64,000 nt of DNA from an uncultured Lachnospiraceae bacterium. Its GTDB lineage: Bacteria; Bacillota; Clostridia; Lachnospirales; Lachnospiraceae. Positions 23,150-32,447 of this stretch are shown here, piece by piece (positions within the stretch are counted from its first letter, which is position 1; each line of letters opens with the position of its first letter). The translations under genes and the position numbers were made by a program. The notes beneath the pieces are model-generated. The model made no database searches, was not told where the DNA came from, and saw only the letters and a list, made by a program, of their open reading frames with translations. The stretch spans positions 1 to 64,000 of the forward strand of contig CAJUES010000005.1 of the NCBI GenBank assembly GCA_910585765.1. The letters are read 5' to 3'.

Positions 23150-24817
23150 ATGCGAAACGCTGAGAACGATAGGATAGTATATGGACTGGCTGCCGCAGCC
23201 GGCGCTTTGGCATTTATGCTGATCTACGGTGTAAATGTCCTGAACCCTGTCTGGGACGACTGGCTTCTGGGGCGGGGCGACTTGACACAGCACTATCTGG
23301 GCTGGTGTTTTTTCAGGCGCGGGAGCTGGACATTTCCGATCGGGCTTACGGACAATCTGGCATACCCGTCGTACACTTCCGTGATCTTCACGGACTCGAT
23401 ACCGCTTTTTGCCGTATTTTTTAAGGTTCTGTCACCTGTTCTGCCTGAGACGTTCCAGTACTTTGGATGGTGGGGGATCATGAGTTTTGCCCTGCAGGGA
23501 TTTTTCGCCGCCAGGATACTGCGGGAATTTTCACTTGGATCTGTGCAGATACTGATTGGCAGTATCTTTTTTGTCGTATCGCCGATCGTCATCGAGCGGA
23601 TGTTCCGGCACACGGCGCTGGGAGGGCACTGGCTGATCCTCGTGGCGGTGTACCTGTTCATACGGCACGCAAAGGATTACCAGGATACGGGGAGATCGGT
23701 GCTGCGCTGGGGGATCGTGGGGGGACTGGTCGTGGCGGTCCATCTCTACTTTCTGCCGATGTGCGGTGCGTTTTTGTGCGGGTATATCCTGTGCAGCTTT
23801 CTGAGGGACAGGAAGATCCGGTGGCAGCGGCTGCTGCCGGGGATCTCTTTTGCGGGATCGCTCGCTGCCGTCACGTACCTTCTGGGTGGCTTCTCGACGC
23901 GCTCGGCTTCCGAGGGCGACGGGCTTGGCGAGTGGAGTTTTAACCTGAACGGCTTCTTCAATGAAAAAGGATATTCGCGTTTCCTGGACGCGCTTCCGAT
24001 GTATCGGGACGGTCAGTATGAGGGGTTTGCCTATCTGGGGATCGGTATATTTGTGCTGCTGGCTGTCACGGTGGTCTTTCTCGTGCTGGAACTGGCGGGA
24101 AACCATGGCAAAAGCATCAAAAAGTACGGGCTCGAGATCGGCACAGGGATCCTGATCGCGGCGGGGCTGATCCTGTTTGCAGCCTCCCCGGAGGTGACGT
24201 GGAATGACAGGCTGCTCTTCGTCCTGACAGACAGCAGCACGCTGACGCATTACTGGAGCATTTTCCGCTCGTCGGGAAGGATCGTGTGGCCCGTGTGCTA
24301 TCTCATCTACATCGCAGCGATCGTCTGCAGCTGCAGGCTGTGTGACAGATATATCAAAAACCGGGCAAAGGCTGTGATCCCTGTCCTGCTGCTGGGCGTG
24401 TGCTGTGCCCTGCAGATTACCGATATCAGCGGGAAGCTGGGCGAGCAGCGGGAGCGGTTCGGAAAAGATAGAACATATGTTTCTGACCTGCAGGATCCCG
24501 TGTGGGATGCGCTCGCACAGCGGGAAGGGCTGGAACATTTCGTGTGGGTATCAAACAGTTACGAGAACCACCAGATACTGGAAATGGCAAAGTGGGCGTA
24601 CGACAACATGCTCACGATGAACATCTTTTATTTTGCGAGGGGGTTGAGCGTCATAGAGGACACGCAGTACAGTGTGCACCACCCTGACGATTCCTGTGTC
24701 TTTGTCTTCAAGGAGGAGGAGATGCCGGATTACCTCGACTGCGGGCTGCATCTTTATGAGGCGGACGGATATATCGTCGGAACGACGTTTGAGCTGGCGC
24801 AGGAGAGATGGGAGTGA
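23150..24817 (+). CDS. Polytopic membrane protein, DUF6311-like
   Basis: Membrane protein of 555 residues with about ten predicted membrane segments and a C-terminal soluble part of about 130 residues. The first extracytoplasmic loop has GRGDLTQHYLGWCFF and the phrase FTDSIPLFAVFFK, which I associate with the DUF6311 family of GT-C-like proteins. The start ATG at 23150 follows GAGGTGGAG; a GTG six bases earlier overlaps the previous stop. The D in GDLTQH is a likely catalytic acidic residue by analogy with GT-C enzymes. Probably transfers a sugar or modifies a surface glycan; this is inferred from topology and context. Confidence 0.6.
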   Translation: MRNAENDRIVYGLAAAAGALAFMLIYGVNVLNPVWDDWLLGRGDLTQHYLGWCFFRRGSWTFPIGLTDNLAYPSYTSVIFTDSIPLFAVFFKVLSPVLPETFQYFGWWGIMSFALQGFFAARILREFSLGSVQILIGSIFFVVSPIVIERMFRHTALGGHWLILVAVYLFIRHAKDYQDTGRSVLRWGIVGGLVVAVHLYFLPMCGAFLCGYILCSFLRDRKIRWQRLLPGISFAGSLAAVTYLLGGFSTRSASEGDGLGEWSFNLNGFFNEKGYSRFLDALPMYRDGQYEGFAYLGIGIFVLLAVTVVFLVLELAGNHGKSIKKYGLEIGTGILIAAGLILFAASPEVTWNDRLLFVLTDSSTLTHYWSIFRSSGRIVWPVCYLIYIAAIVCSCRLCDRYIKNRAKAVIPVLLLGVCCALQITDISGKLGEQRERFGKDRTYVSDLQDPVWDALAQREGLEHFVWVSNSYENHQILEMAKWAYDNMLTMNIFYFARGLSVIEDTQYSVHHPDDSCVFVFKEEEMPDYLDCGLHLYEADGYIVGTTFELAQERWE

Positions 24818-24830
24818 GAGGCTGGAAGAT

Positions 24831-26420
24831 ATGATGGATAAGACAGATATGAGATTTGATCTATTGTTACAACACTACAAAAAGATACCGACACACACGA
24901 AGGTGTGCTTTGCAGCGGGGATCATCGTCGGCTGGATCACCCACTTTTACATGCTCACCCACAAATTCCTGAACTGGGATGACGCCAACAATATGACGAC
25001 CTTTGGCAGCGGCGACTATCTCGGCAGGTGGTTTCTGAAATATATCCATCCTCTCGGGGGGCAGTACAGCGTCCCGGCAGTACACGGCTTCCTGCTGATC
25101 GTCTGCATCGCTGTATCAGCCTGCCTGATACTGGAGATACTACAGATAAAAAGTATGACGGCGGCTGTCCTGACGGCGGCTGTCCTCCAGACATTTCCGA
25201 GCGTGGTGAGCACGATGACATTTATGTTCATGGCGCACACGTCGGGGATCGGTATTCTCATGGCGGTGTACGCGGTGTATCTCATGAGAAAGTACCGGCA
25301 CGGGTGGCTGCCCTGCACGGCGCTGCTGGTGTGCGTGCTCGGAACCTATCAGACGTACATCAGTTTTGCGATAACGCTGATGCTGCTCGGCATGATCGCG
25401 GACATTTTCCGGGGGGAGACATTCCCGGGCGTACTCAGGAGAGGGATCCTGTGTGTCCTGGTACTCGGCGCGGGTGTGCTCATCTATATGAAGCTGTCGC
25501 ATGTGATCTATCCGACCCTGGACAATGAGACTTACGGCGGGATAGGCAATATGGGGCAGATCGCACTCGGCGAGATGCCGACGCTGATCGGAAGGTGCTA
25601 CAAGCGGTTTCTCGAGTACTTTCTGTGGAAGCCGCCCGCGTTTGTGAGCGGAACGGCGCAGGCGGCAAACATCATGGTGTGCGTGCTTGCGGCGGCGCTC
25701 TTTCTCTATCTTGCGGTCACGAGGAGGCTGTACCGGGATGTCCCGACCTTTCTGATCCTGGTGGCGCTGTGCGGCTTTGTCCCGCTTGCGGCGGCGTTCG
25801 TGTATTTCATGGCGCCGGAGGCGACGTACTCCATGCTGATGCTGTACGCGTACGCACTGATCTATGTGACGGTGCTCGCGCTGCTGGAGTACTGCGTGGA
25901 GGACTGGCACCGCGATCCGGTGTCCGACAGGTGGAGAATCGGGCTGCGGTATGCGGCTGTGACGCTGACGGCGGCAACGGTGTTTGTGAGCAGCTACACG
26001 GATTACCTCCTGACGAACCGCGCCTATCTGCGGACAAACTTTGCGACAGAGCGGGTACAGCAGTATTTTAACAGGGTGATCGCCATGGTGGAGCGCACGG
26101 AGGGGTATGAGAACGGCGACAGCATCGAGATCCTTGGAGAGTTTTATTACAGGGACAATCCGAGCACGGTCGAGGTCGATATCCTGGACTCCGAGAGCCT
26201 CAGGGAGCTTGACGGGGTGGCGCTCGAGAACGGGCTGATCACGACGAGCGTGCGGGACAACTTTATCAAAATGTTTGTCGGGTATGATATGGCGGATCTG
26301 CGGTTCGAGGACAAGGAAGCCATCATGGAGACAGAGGAGTACAAAAACATGGCAGTCTATCCGAAGGAGGGCTGCGTGCAGAAGATCCATGATATCTGGG
26401 TTGTAAAAATGTGTGAATGA
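24831..26420 (+). CDS. Glucosyltransferase GtrII-like membrane protein
   Basis: Polytopic membrane protein of 529 residues with about ten predicted membrane segments followed by a soluble C-terminus of about 140 residues. The first loop contains KFLNWDDANNM, and TYQTYISFAITLM follows later; these fit the Glucos_trans_II (GtrII) family, whose members transfer glucose from undecaprenyl-phosphate-glucose onto O-antigen outside the membrane. Start codons at 24831 and 24834 are both possible; the ribosome site is weak (GAGAGG or GGAAG). GtrB-like and GtrA-like partners occur at 28292 and 62240, supporting a three-part decoration system. Confidence 0.7.
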   Translation: MMDKTDMRFDLLLQHYKKIPTHTKVCFAAGIIVGWITHFYMLTHKFLNWDDANNMTTFGSGDYLGRWFLKYIHPLGGQYSVPAVHGFLLIVCIAVSACLILEILQIKSMTAAVLTAAVLQTFPSVVSTMTFMFMAHTSGIGILMAVYAVYLMRKYRHGWLPCTALLVCVLGTYQTYISFAITLMLLGMIADIFRGETFPGVLRRGILCVLVLGAGVLIYMKLSHVIYPTLDNETYGGIGNMGQIALGEMPTLIGRCYKRFLEYFLWKPPAFVSGTAQAANIMVCVLAAALFLYLAVTRRLYRDVPTFLILVALCGFVPLAAAFVYFMAPEATYSMLMLYAYALIYVTVLALLEYCVEDWHRDPVSDRWRIGLRYAAVTLTAATVFVSSYTDYLLTNRAYLRTNFATERVQQYFNRVIAMVERTEGYENGDSIEILGEFYYRDNPSTVEVDILDSESLRELDGVALENGLITTSVRDNFIKMFVGYDMADLRFEDKEAIMETEEYKNMAVYPKEGCVQKIHDIWVVKMCE

Positions 26421-26445
26421 TCATGGACTTAGAGCGGGGAAGAGT

Positions 26446-28305
26446 ATGAGATCGAAGAGAAGAGCAGTGATAAAGGAAATGGCAGTATTGCTGTCGGCAG
26501 TGTGCTCGACAGTCGCGCTGTTTGGGGATGTGGCGTCCACAGGGAATCTGTCGATGGCGCTGAACGGCGCCGGGATCCCGCAGCTGATCGCGCTGGCGGC
26601 GCTGGTCTGCGTGTACAGGCGCATCTGGATCAGGGGGGATCTGCGCTCCGGTGCGGACAGGAGAGAGCGGACAGGGGCATGCGTGATCGCCCTTTTGTTT
26701 GCCTGCGCCATGATCATAGGAAAGGCGCAGGAGGCGGATGCGTATCTGAAATTTCCGCTGTTTGCGGTTCTGCTGCTGCTGGGCTATCTGCCGCTGTTCT
26801 ATGCGGTCACTGTCCTGCTCGTCAGAAAGCTCGCGGACACAGCGGGCAGCCAGGGCGGGGGGAAGGCGCCCTCGGGGCTGACGCGGTGGCTGTTTGAGGA
26901 TCACGTGATATTCGGCGTGATGCTTGTGGTGTTCCTGTGCAGGCTGCCGTATCTTACCGCGTTTTACCCGTGTTCCATGTCGTGGGACGGAGGGGCGCAG
27001 ATCTGCGATTTTTACAGCCTGTATGATTCGGGGGCTTTCTATGACCACCATCCGCCGCTGGTGAGTTTTTTGTACGGGGCGGTGGCACTGTATTCCAGGG
27101 AGTGGGGGATCCCAAACGCCGGCATGTTTGTGATACCGCTTTTGCAGACGTGCCTCTCGGCGTTTGCGGCGGCGCAGGTGTGCGTGCTGTTTCGGGAATT
27201 TAGGACGCCCTACTGGATCCGGTGGGCAGGTCTGGCGTATTATGGCCTGTTTACGGTGTGGTGCATCTTTGACGTCACCTATATCAAGGATTCGATCTAC
27301 TGGCAGTTCTCCCTCCTGTACGCGGTGGAGATGGTCTGGTGCATTGCCAGGCAGGAGGCGTTCTTTGCGGGCAGGCGGCATCTTCTGCGGATGGTCGTGT
27401 ACGGGGTGCTCATGACGCAGACGCGCAACAACGGGATCTTCGTACTGCTGTTCACGGTTCCGGTTCTGGCTGTCATGATACCGGGAAAGAAGAGGGGCTG
27501 GTATCTTGGCTCGGCGGCAGCGATGCTTGCGTCGGTATTCCTGCTGAACAACGCGGTCTACCCGGCGCTGGGCGTGGTGAGGCTGGAGGTGAAGGAGGAC
27601 ACGTACTGCATCCTGTTCCAGCAGACGGCGAAGTACGGTCAGGATCACCCGGAGGATGTGACGCAGGAGGAGCGGGATTTTCTGGACCGGATGTTTGACT
27701 ACGATGAGCTTGTCAAGGTCTACAATCCCCAGCTTGCGGACTGGGTGAAGAACTGTCTCAGGATCTGCGAGGCGACCTCGGCGGACGGGACGAACGCCGA
27801 GTTTGCCCGGATCAGGAACGAGTATTTCAAAGTGTGGTTCGCCCAGTTCATGCGGCATCCGCTCTCGTATGTGAACACGTTTCTCGAGTGCTCATACGGT
27901 TATTATTATCCGGAGGCGAGACCGTACAAGGAGGGCACCGGATTCTACGAGATGGACAGGAACATGTTTACCGAGGGAATGCATCCGGCGCGTCAGATCG
28001 AGGCGTTCGCACCGCTGCGTTTTTTGCTCGAACAGGTCAGCAAGTTTGAGTACCTGCCGGGGATCGGGCTGCTGTACCGCTGCGGGTTCTACACATGGTG
28101 CGTGGTCTTTGCCGTGGGATATCTGCTGATCAGGAAAAGATACCGCGAGACGGCTGCGGCGCTTCCGGCGGTCGTGAACATCCTGGTCTGTCTGATCTCG
28201 CCGGTCAACACGTGCATCCGGTATGCGATGCCCGTGATGTGCCTGATACCGCTGCTCTTTGCGGTGATTTATAATGAAAGGATTCGATCAAATGGACAAC
28301 AGTAG
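26446..28305 (+). CDS. Polytopic membrane protein, DUF6020-like
   Basis: Membrane protein of 619 residues with twelve or more predicted membrane segments. An extracytoplasmic loop carries SMSWDGGAQICDFYSLY and YDHHPPLVSFLYG; acidic WD and HHPP motifs resemble GT-C catalytic loops. A soluble insert of about 150 residues (about 380-530, including TQEERDFLDRMFDYDEL) lies between membrane groups. I associate the pattern with DUF6020 proteins, with limited certainty. Start at 26446 follows GGGGAAGAG; an upstream GTG (26413) overlaps the previous gene. Probably a glycan-modifying transferase. Confidence 0.6.
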   Translation: MRSKRRAVIKEMAVLLSAVCSTVALFGDVASTGNLSMALNGAGIPQLIALAALVCVYRRIWIRGDLRSGADRRERTGACVIALLFACAMIIGKAQEADAYLKFPLFAVLLLLGYLPLFYAVTVLLVRKLADTAGSQGGGKAPSGLTRWLFEDHVIFGVMLVVFLCRLPYLTAFYPCSMSWDGGAQICDFYSLYDSGAFYDHHPPLVSFLYGAVALYSREWGIPNAGMFVIPLLQTCLSAFAAAQVCVLFREFRTPYWIRWAGLAYYGLFTVWCIFDVTYIKDSIYWQFSLLYAVEMVWCIARQEAFFAGRRHLLRMVVYGVLMTQTRNNGIFVLLFTVPVLAVMIPGKKRGWYLGSAAAMLASVFLLNNAVYPALGVVRLEVKEDTYCILFQQTAKYGQDHPEDVTQEERDFLDRMFDYDELVKVYNPQLADWVKNCLRICEATSADGTNAEFARIRNEYFKVWFAQFMRHPLSYVNTFLECSYGYYYPEARPYKEGTGFYEMDRNMFTEGMHPARQIEAFAPLRFLLEQVSKFEYLPGIGLLYRCGFYTWCVVFAVGYLLIRKRYRETAAALPAVVNILVCLISPVNTCIRYAMPVMCLIPLLFAVIYNERIRSNGQQ

Positions 28306-29281
28306 ACAAAAAGGTGTACTCTATATTGTGGTTCCCTGCTATAATGAAGAGGAAGCTTTGGAAATATCGGCGGGGAGGCTTATGGAAAAGCTCCATGACC
28401 TGAAAAGAAGAGAGATCATTTCGGATGCGAGCAGGATCGTGTTCGTGGATGACGGGTCGAAGGACAGGACATGGGAGCTCGTCAAAGGTCTGTACGGGAG
28501 CCATGAGGAGATCAAGGGGCTTCGGTTTGCGCACAACAGGGGGCACCAGAACGCGATCCTCGCCGGCATGATGTACGCGAGAACGTATTGTGACTACACG
28601 ATCACCATCGATGCCGATCTGCAGCAGGACATCAATGCGATGGAAGACTTTATCAAGGCGTATGAGGACGGCAGCGAGATCGTGTTTGGCGTGCGCAATT
28701 CCAGAAACACGGACGGATTGTTCAAAAAGCTCTCGGCGACACTGTTCTACAAGACCATGCGGGGCATGGGCTGCGATATCTATGAAAATTCGGCGGACTA
28801 CAGGCTCATGAGCGCGAAGGCGCTCGAGGCGTTGTCCGGCTACAGGGAGGTCAATCTGTTCCTGCGGGGCATCATACCGGATATCGGGTTGAAGTCCTCC
28901 GTGGTGCACTTCGATGTGTTTCCGCGCATGCAGGGGAAGACGAAGTATTCGCTGACAAAGATGTTCACGCTGGCGGCGGATGGGATCACCTCGTTTAGCA
29001 TCAAGCCGATCCGGATGGTCTTTGCGATGGGGGTGCTGGCGCTGCTGGTGGGCTTTGGCATGGTCATCCACATTATATATGAACACTATTTTGGCTACAC
29101 GGTCAGCGGCTGGTCGTCGATCCTGATGTCGATCTGGGTGCTGGGGGGAGCGGTCCTGATGTCTCTTGGCATCATAGGGGAGTATGTGGGCAGGAATTAT
29201 ATGGAGACAAAGCAGAGACCAAGATATTATTTCTGGGAGATCCTGTCGAGGGATGAGGGGCAAAATGACCATGAAGCATAA
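28292..29281 (+). CDS. GT2 polyprenyl-phosphate glycosyltransferase, GtrB/DPM1-like
   Basis: Glycosyltransferase of 329 residues that attaches a sugar to undecaprenyl phosphate at the inner membrane face. The GT-A domain has VVPCYNEEEALE, VFVDDGSKDRT and the metal-binding DADLQQD. Two C-terminal membrane segments (about 230-250 and 265-290) match the GtrB/bactoprenol glucosyltransferase group. The start at 28292 follows GAAAGGA; an earlier ATG at 28274 overlaps the upstream gene and lacks a site. It probably supplies the lipid-linked sugar used by one of the neighbouring GT-C proteins. Confidence 0.9.
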   Translation: MDNSRQKGVLYIVVPCYNEEEALEISAGRLMEKLHDLKRREIISDASRIVFVDDGSKDRTWELVKGLYGSHEEIKGLRFAHNRGHQNAILAGMMYARTYCDYTITIDADLQQDINAMEDFIKAYEDGSEIVFGVRNSRNTDGLFKKLSATLFYKTMRGMGCDIYENSADYRLMSAKALEALSGYREVNLFLRGIIPDIGLKSSVVHFDVFPRMQGKTKYSLTKMFTLAADGITSFSIKPIRMVFAMGVLALLVGFGMVIHIIYEHYFGYTVSGWSSILMSIWVLGGAVLMSLGIIGEYVGRNYMETKQRPRYYFWEILSRDEGQNDHEA

Positions 29282-30419
29282 AGAGCAATACGACAAGATC
29301 ATCATCGGCGCGGGGCTGTACGGACTTTATTCCGCGTACTTCTGCGCGGGGCGCGGGCAGCGTGTGCTGGTGCTCGAGTGCGATGATGCGCCGTTTCGGC
29401 GGGCGACTTACATCAACCAGGCGAGGGTGCACCAGGGGTATCATTACCCGCGGTCGCTGTCGACGGCGATGAAGTCTGCGGGATATTTCGCGCGTTTCAA
29501 CAAGGATTACGGCTTTTGTATCAACAGGGAATTTCAGAAGGTGTACGCCACCTCCAGCGAGTACTCGTGGTCCGACGGCAGCCAGTTCCGGAAGTTCTGC
29601 GAGGCGGCGGACATACCGTGCGAGGAGCTTCCTCCGGGCAGATTTTTTAAGGACGGCATGTGCGACGGGGTGTTTCTGACGCGGGAGTACACGTATGACG
29701 CCATGATCCTGAAAGCGTATTTTGAGGAGAAGCTCCGGGAGATGGGCAGCCGGGTGGAGATCCGCTTTGGTGCGGATATCGAGCGGATCGAGAGGACGCA
29801 GGATGCCTATGTGCTGCACGTGAGAGAAAAGGACCGGCTGCAGGAGTACCGTTCCGGGTTCGTGTTAAACGCCACGTACGCCTCCACCAACCAGATCCTC
29901 GATCTGCTGGGGTTCGATAAGTTTGGTATAAAGTATGAGTTGTGTGAGATCATACTCTGTGATGTCAACGACAAACTCAGGGAGTACGGCTTTACGGTGA
30001 TGGATGGCCCGTTCTTTTCCATCATGCCGTTTGGAAAGACGGGGCTGCACTCGCTCACGTCGGTCACGTTCACGCCGCATGCGACAAGCTATGATGCCGT
30101 TCCGACGTTTGCATGCCAGGCGGACAGCGACGGCTTCTGCTCCGGCAGGCACCTTGGCAACTGCAATGACTGCAAGGCAAAGCCAGGGACTGCCTTTCCG
30201 TACATGGCGAATCTGGCGCGCAAGTATCTGCGGGAGGAGTACGGGTTTGCGTACAGGGATTCCCTGTTTTCGATGAAACCGATCCTGATGAGCTCGGAAA
30301 TCGACGACTCGAGACCGACTGTGGTGAGAGTCTACTCGCAAAAACCTGCATTTGTGGGCGTTTTGTCCGGAAAGATCAACACGGTCTATGATCTGGATGA
30401 CATATTAGAAGGAGCGTGA
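29265..30419 (+). CDS. FAD-dependent oxidoreductase, DAO fold
   Basis: Flavoprotein of 384 residues. The N-terminal dinucleotide-binding motif IIIGAGLYGLYSAY is at about 10-23, followed by LVLECDDAPFRRAT and ARVHQGYHYPRS, which resembles the substrate-side region of DAO-type oxidases such as L-2-hydroxyglutarate oxidase. The C-terminal part contains a Cys-rich stretch CNDCKAKPG. It overlaps the GT2 gene by 17 nt and starts at 29265 (or ATG 29271) after GAGGGG. Placed between lipid-linked-sugar genes and an epimerase, it likely oxidises a sugar or sugar precursor; the substrate is unknown. Confidence 0.75.
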   Translation: MTMKHKEQYDKIIIGAGLYGLYSAYFCAGRGQRVLVLECDDAPFRRATYINQARVHQGYHYPRSLSTAMKSAGYFARFNKDYGFCINREFQKVYATSSEYSWSDGSQFRKFCEAADIPCEELPPGRFFKDGMCDGVFLTREYTYDAMILKAYFEEKLREMGSRVEIRFGADIERIERTQDAYVLHVREKDRLQEYRSGFVLNATYASTNQILDLLGFDKFGIKYELCEIILCDVNDKLREYGFTVMDGPFFSIMPFGKTGLHSLTSVTFTPHATSYDAVPTFACQADSDGFCSGRHLGNCNDCKAKPGTAFPYMANLARKYLREEYGFAYRDSLFSMKPILMSSEIDDSRPTVVRVYSQKPAFVGVLSGKINTVYDLDDILEGA

Positions 30420-30422
30420 CAC

Positions 30423-31364
30423 ATGACGAACAAGGAGAAAAATTTTATGTCCGCGGTGCTCTATGTGCACAACGATGAGGCGGTGGTCGCCGGTTTCCTG
30501 CGGATGGTGATGGGGGTGCTGGAAGCGCATTTCGAACACTCGGAGATCATCTGTGTGAACGACTATTCCCAGGACGGCAGTGTGGATATCGTGCGCGGGA
30601 TCAGCAGGGAGGCAAAAAGCACCACGGTCACGGTCCTGAACATGAGTTACTTTCACGGAACAGAGGCGGCGATGAATGCCGGGATGGATCTGGCGATCGG
30701 TGATTTCGTGCTGGAGTTTGACGCGTGTGTCCCTGATTTTGCAGCGGCGGAGATCATGCGCGTGTATCAAAGATCCCTGGATGGGTTCGATATCGTGAGC
30801 GCCTCTCCCGACAAGAAACAGCGGCTCACGTCGAACCTGTTTTACAGGGTGTTCAACAAGTACACGGGCTATTCGTACCCGTTAGGCACAGAGCGGTTCA
30901 GGGTGCTGAGCCGCAGGGTGATCAACCGCATCAGCAGCATGAACAAGTCCGTGCCGTACCGCAAGGCAGTGTACGCAAACTGCGGGTTAAAGACTGCGAA
31001 CATCCGGTATCCGGTCACAGGCGGCCAGGCGGTCAGGGAGGATGCGGCGCAGCGCAAGTACAGGAGGGACCTTGCGGTGAACAGCATGATCCTGTTCACG
31101 GGGCTGGGCTATCGGTTCGCCGTCACAATGACGATACTCATGATGGTGGTGGCGGTGGCGGTGGCGGTGTACTCGGCGGTGGTGTATCTGTTCAGCACGC
31201 CGGTCGCAGGCTGGACGACGACGATCTTTTTCATGTCCTTTGCCTTTTTTGGATTGTTTGGAATACTCACGGTCATCATAAAGTATCTGCAGATACTGGT
31301 CGACCTGGTGTTCCGGCGCAGGAAATACAGTTTTGAGAGTATTGAAAAAATGGGAGGAAACTAA
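30423..31364 (+). CDS. GT2-type membrane glycosyltransferase with altered metal motif
   Basis: Protein of 313 residues with a GT-A domain (ALVYVHNDE-like opening seen as AVLYVHNDEAVV, then CVNDYSQDGS) and two C-terminal membrane segments (about 225-250 and 260-285), matching GtrB/ArnC-like enzymes. Where homologues have DADLQ, it reads EFDACVPDF, so the DXD motif is altered. It could still bind metal through the remaining acidic residue or act on an unusual donor. It starts 4 nt after the oxidoreductase and ends 2 nt before the epimerase gene. Likely transfers the sugar made by its neighbours onto a lipid carrier. Confidence 0.8.
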   Translation: MTNKEKNFMSAVLYVHNDEAVVAGFLRMVMGVLEAHFEHSEIICVNDYSQDGSVDIVRGISREAKSTTVTVLNMSYFHGTEAAMNAGMDLAIGDFVLEFDACVPDFAAAEIMRVYQRSLDGFDIVSASPDKKQRLTSNLFYRVFNKYTGYSYPLGTERFRVLSRRVINRISSMNKSVPYRKAVYANCGLKTANIRYPVTGGQAVREDAAQRKYRRDLAVNSMILFTGLGYRFAVTMTILMMVVAVAVAVYSAVVYLFSTPVAGWTTTIFFMSFAFFGLFGILTVIIKYLQILVDLVFRRRKYSFESIEKMGGN

Positions 31365-31365
31365 C

Positions 31366-32346
31366 ATGGTAGCATTGGTAGGGTATACAGGATTCGTGGG
31401 AAGCAATCTCTACGCGCGGGCGAGAAACCGCATCAAGGGAGTGTATAATTCGCAGAATGTCGAGAAAGCATATGGATTAGAACCCGAGGTGCTGATCTAT
31501 GCGGGCGTGCGCGCAGAAAAATATCTCGCAAACAGTGAGCCGGACCGGGACATGGAGCTGATCCTGCAGGCGGAGAAAAACATCAAAGCGATCAACCCCC
31601 AGAGACTTGTGCTGATCTCCACGATAGACGTGTACCAGAATCCTGTGGGGGTGGACGAGACGGATTCGGTGCTGTCGGGCGGAAAGGGCGGAGCCGGCAA
31701 CGGCATACAGCCGTACGGGCTGAACCGGTACTATCTTGAGTCGTGGGCGAGAAAAAATTTTCCGGATGCCCTGATCGTGCGGCTTCCCGGGCTGTACGGG
31801 TACAATATCAAGAAAAATTTCATCTATGACTACATCAATGTCATACCGCATATGCTGAAAAAGGAAAAGTACCTGGAGCTGAAAGTGCTTGAGAAGGCGG
31901 ACGATGCCGTCATGCTGGATGCCTGCTATGAGCCGGCGAACAACGGATTTTACCGATGTGTGAAGCTCGACAAGGAGCGCAGGGATCTGCTGCAGAAGAA
32001 ATTCAGGCGGCTGGGCTTTACGGCGCTCAATTTCACGGACAGCCGCAGCTCGTTTCAGTTCTACTCGCTCGGACGGCTGTGGGAAGATATCCAGATCGCG
32101 CTCAATGAGGGGATCACGCTGCTGAATGTGGCGACCGAGCCGGTCACGGCAGCCGAACTGTACAAGGCGCTCACAGGCGATGTCTTTAAGAACGAGCTGA
32201 AAGGCACACCTGCAAAATATGATTTCAGGACTACATATGCGTCAAAATTCGGCGGCAGGGGAGGCTATATCTGCAGCAAGGACGAGATCCTGACAGATAT
32301 CAAGCTGTTCGTGAAGCATATGATCACGGAGGGGGAGCGGAGTTAG
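31366..32346 (+). CDS. NAD(P)-dependent sugar epimerase/dehydratase, extended SDR
   Basis: Extended-SDR protein of 326 residues. The glycine motif is GYTGFVGSNL at about residues 5-14, the middle has LISTIDVYQNP (Ser/Thr catalytic region) and a Y-x3-K-like position near YGLNRYYLESWA where Lys is not evident, so activity may differ from standard epimerases. The start at 31366 follows GGGAGGAAA. It is not a typical RmlD or GalE. Its place in the oxidoreductase/GT2/TIM-barrel cassette suggests modification of a nucleotide- or lipid-linked sugar. Confidence 0.78.
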   Translation: MVALVGYTGFVGSNLYARARNRIKGVYNSQNVEKAYGLEPEVLIYAGVRAEKYLANSEPDRDMELILQAEKNIKAINPQRLVLISTIDVYQNPVGVDETDSVLSGGKGGAGNGIQPYGLNRYYLESWARKNFPDALIVRLPGLYGYNIKKNFIYDYINVIPHMLKKEKYLELKVLEKADDAVMLDACYEPANNGFYRCVKLDKERRDLLQKKFRRLGFTALNFTDSRSSFQFYSLGRLWEDIQIALNEGITLLNVATEPVTAAELYKALTGDVFKNELKGTPAKYDFRTTYASKFGGRGGYICSKDEILTDIKLFVKHMITEGERS

Positions 32347-32367
32347 CACTGCACGCTTGAATGATGT

Positions 32368-32418
32368 ATTTCAGTGATATATTCAGTGATACATTTTAGT
32401 GGTATATTTCAATGGTGT
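32368..32418. repeat. Four imperfect 12-13-bp tandem repeats
   Basis: The unit ATTTCAGTGATAT is repeated four times with small changes between the epimerase and the TIM-barrel gene. This is the largest gap inside the operon (101 bp). It may affect translation or hold a weak promoter. Confidence 0.55.
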
Positions 32419-32447
32419 GTGGAGACGTTGGGATGGGAGGTGTGCGC

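Noticed and set aside
24672..24830. N-terminal extension of the GtrII-like protein
   Set aside because: The added residues are Arg/Ser-rich and overlap the upstream gene in another frame; the membrane protein begins normally at 24831.
31366..32346. Extended SDR considered as the missing RmlD
   Set aside because: The glycine motif and middle region do not fit RmlD, and the Y-x3-K site is unclear.
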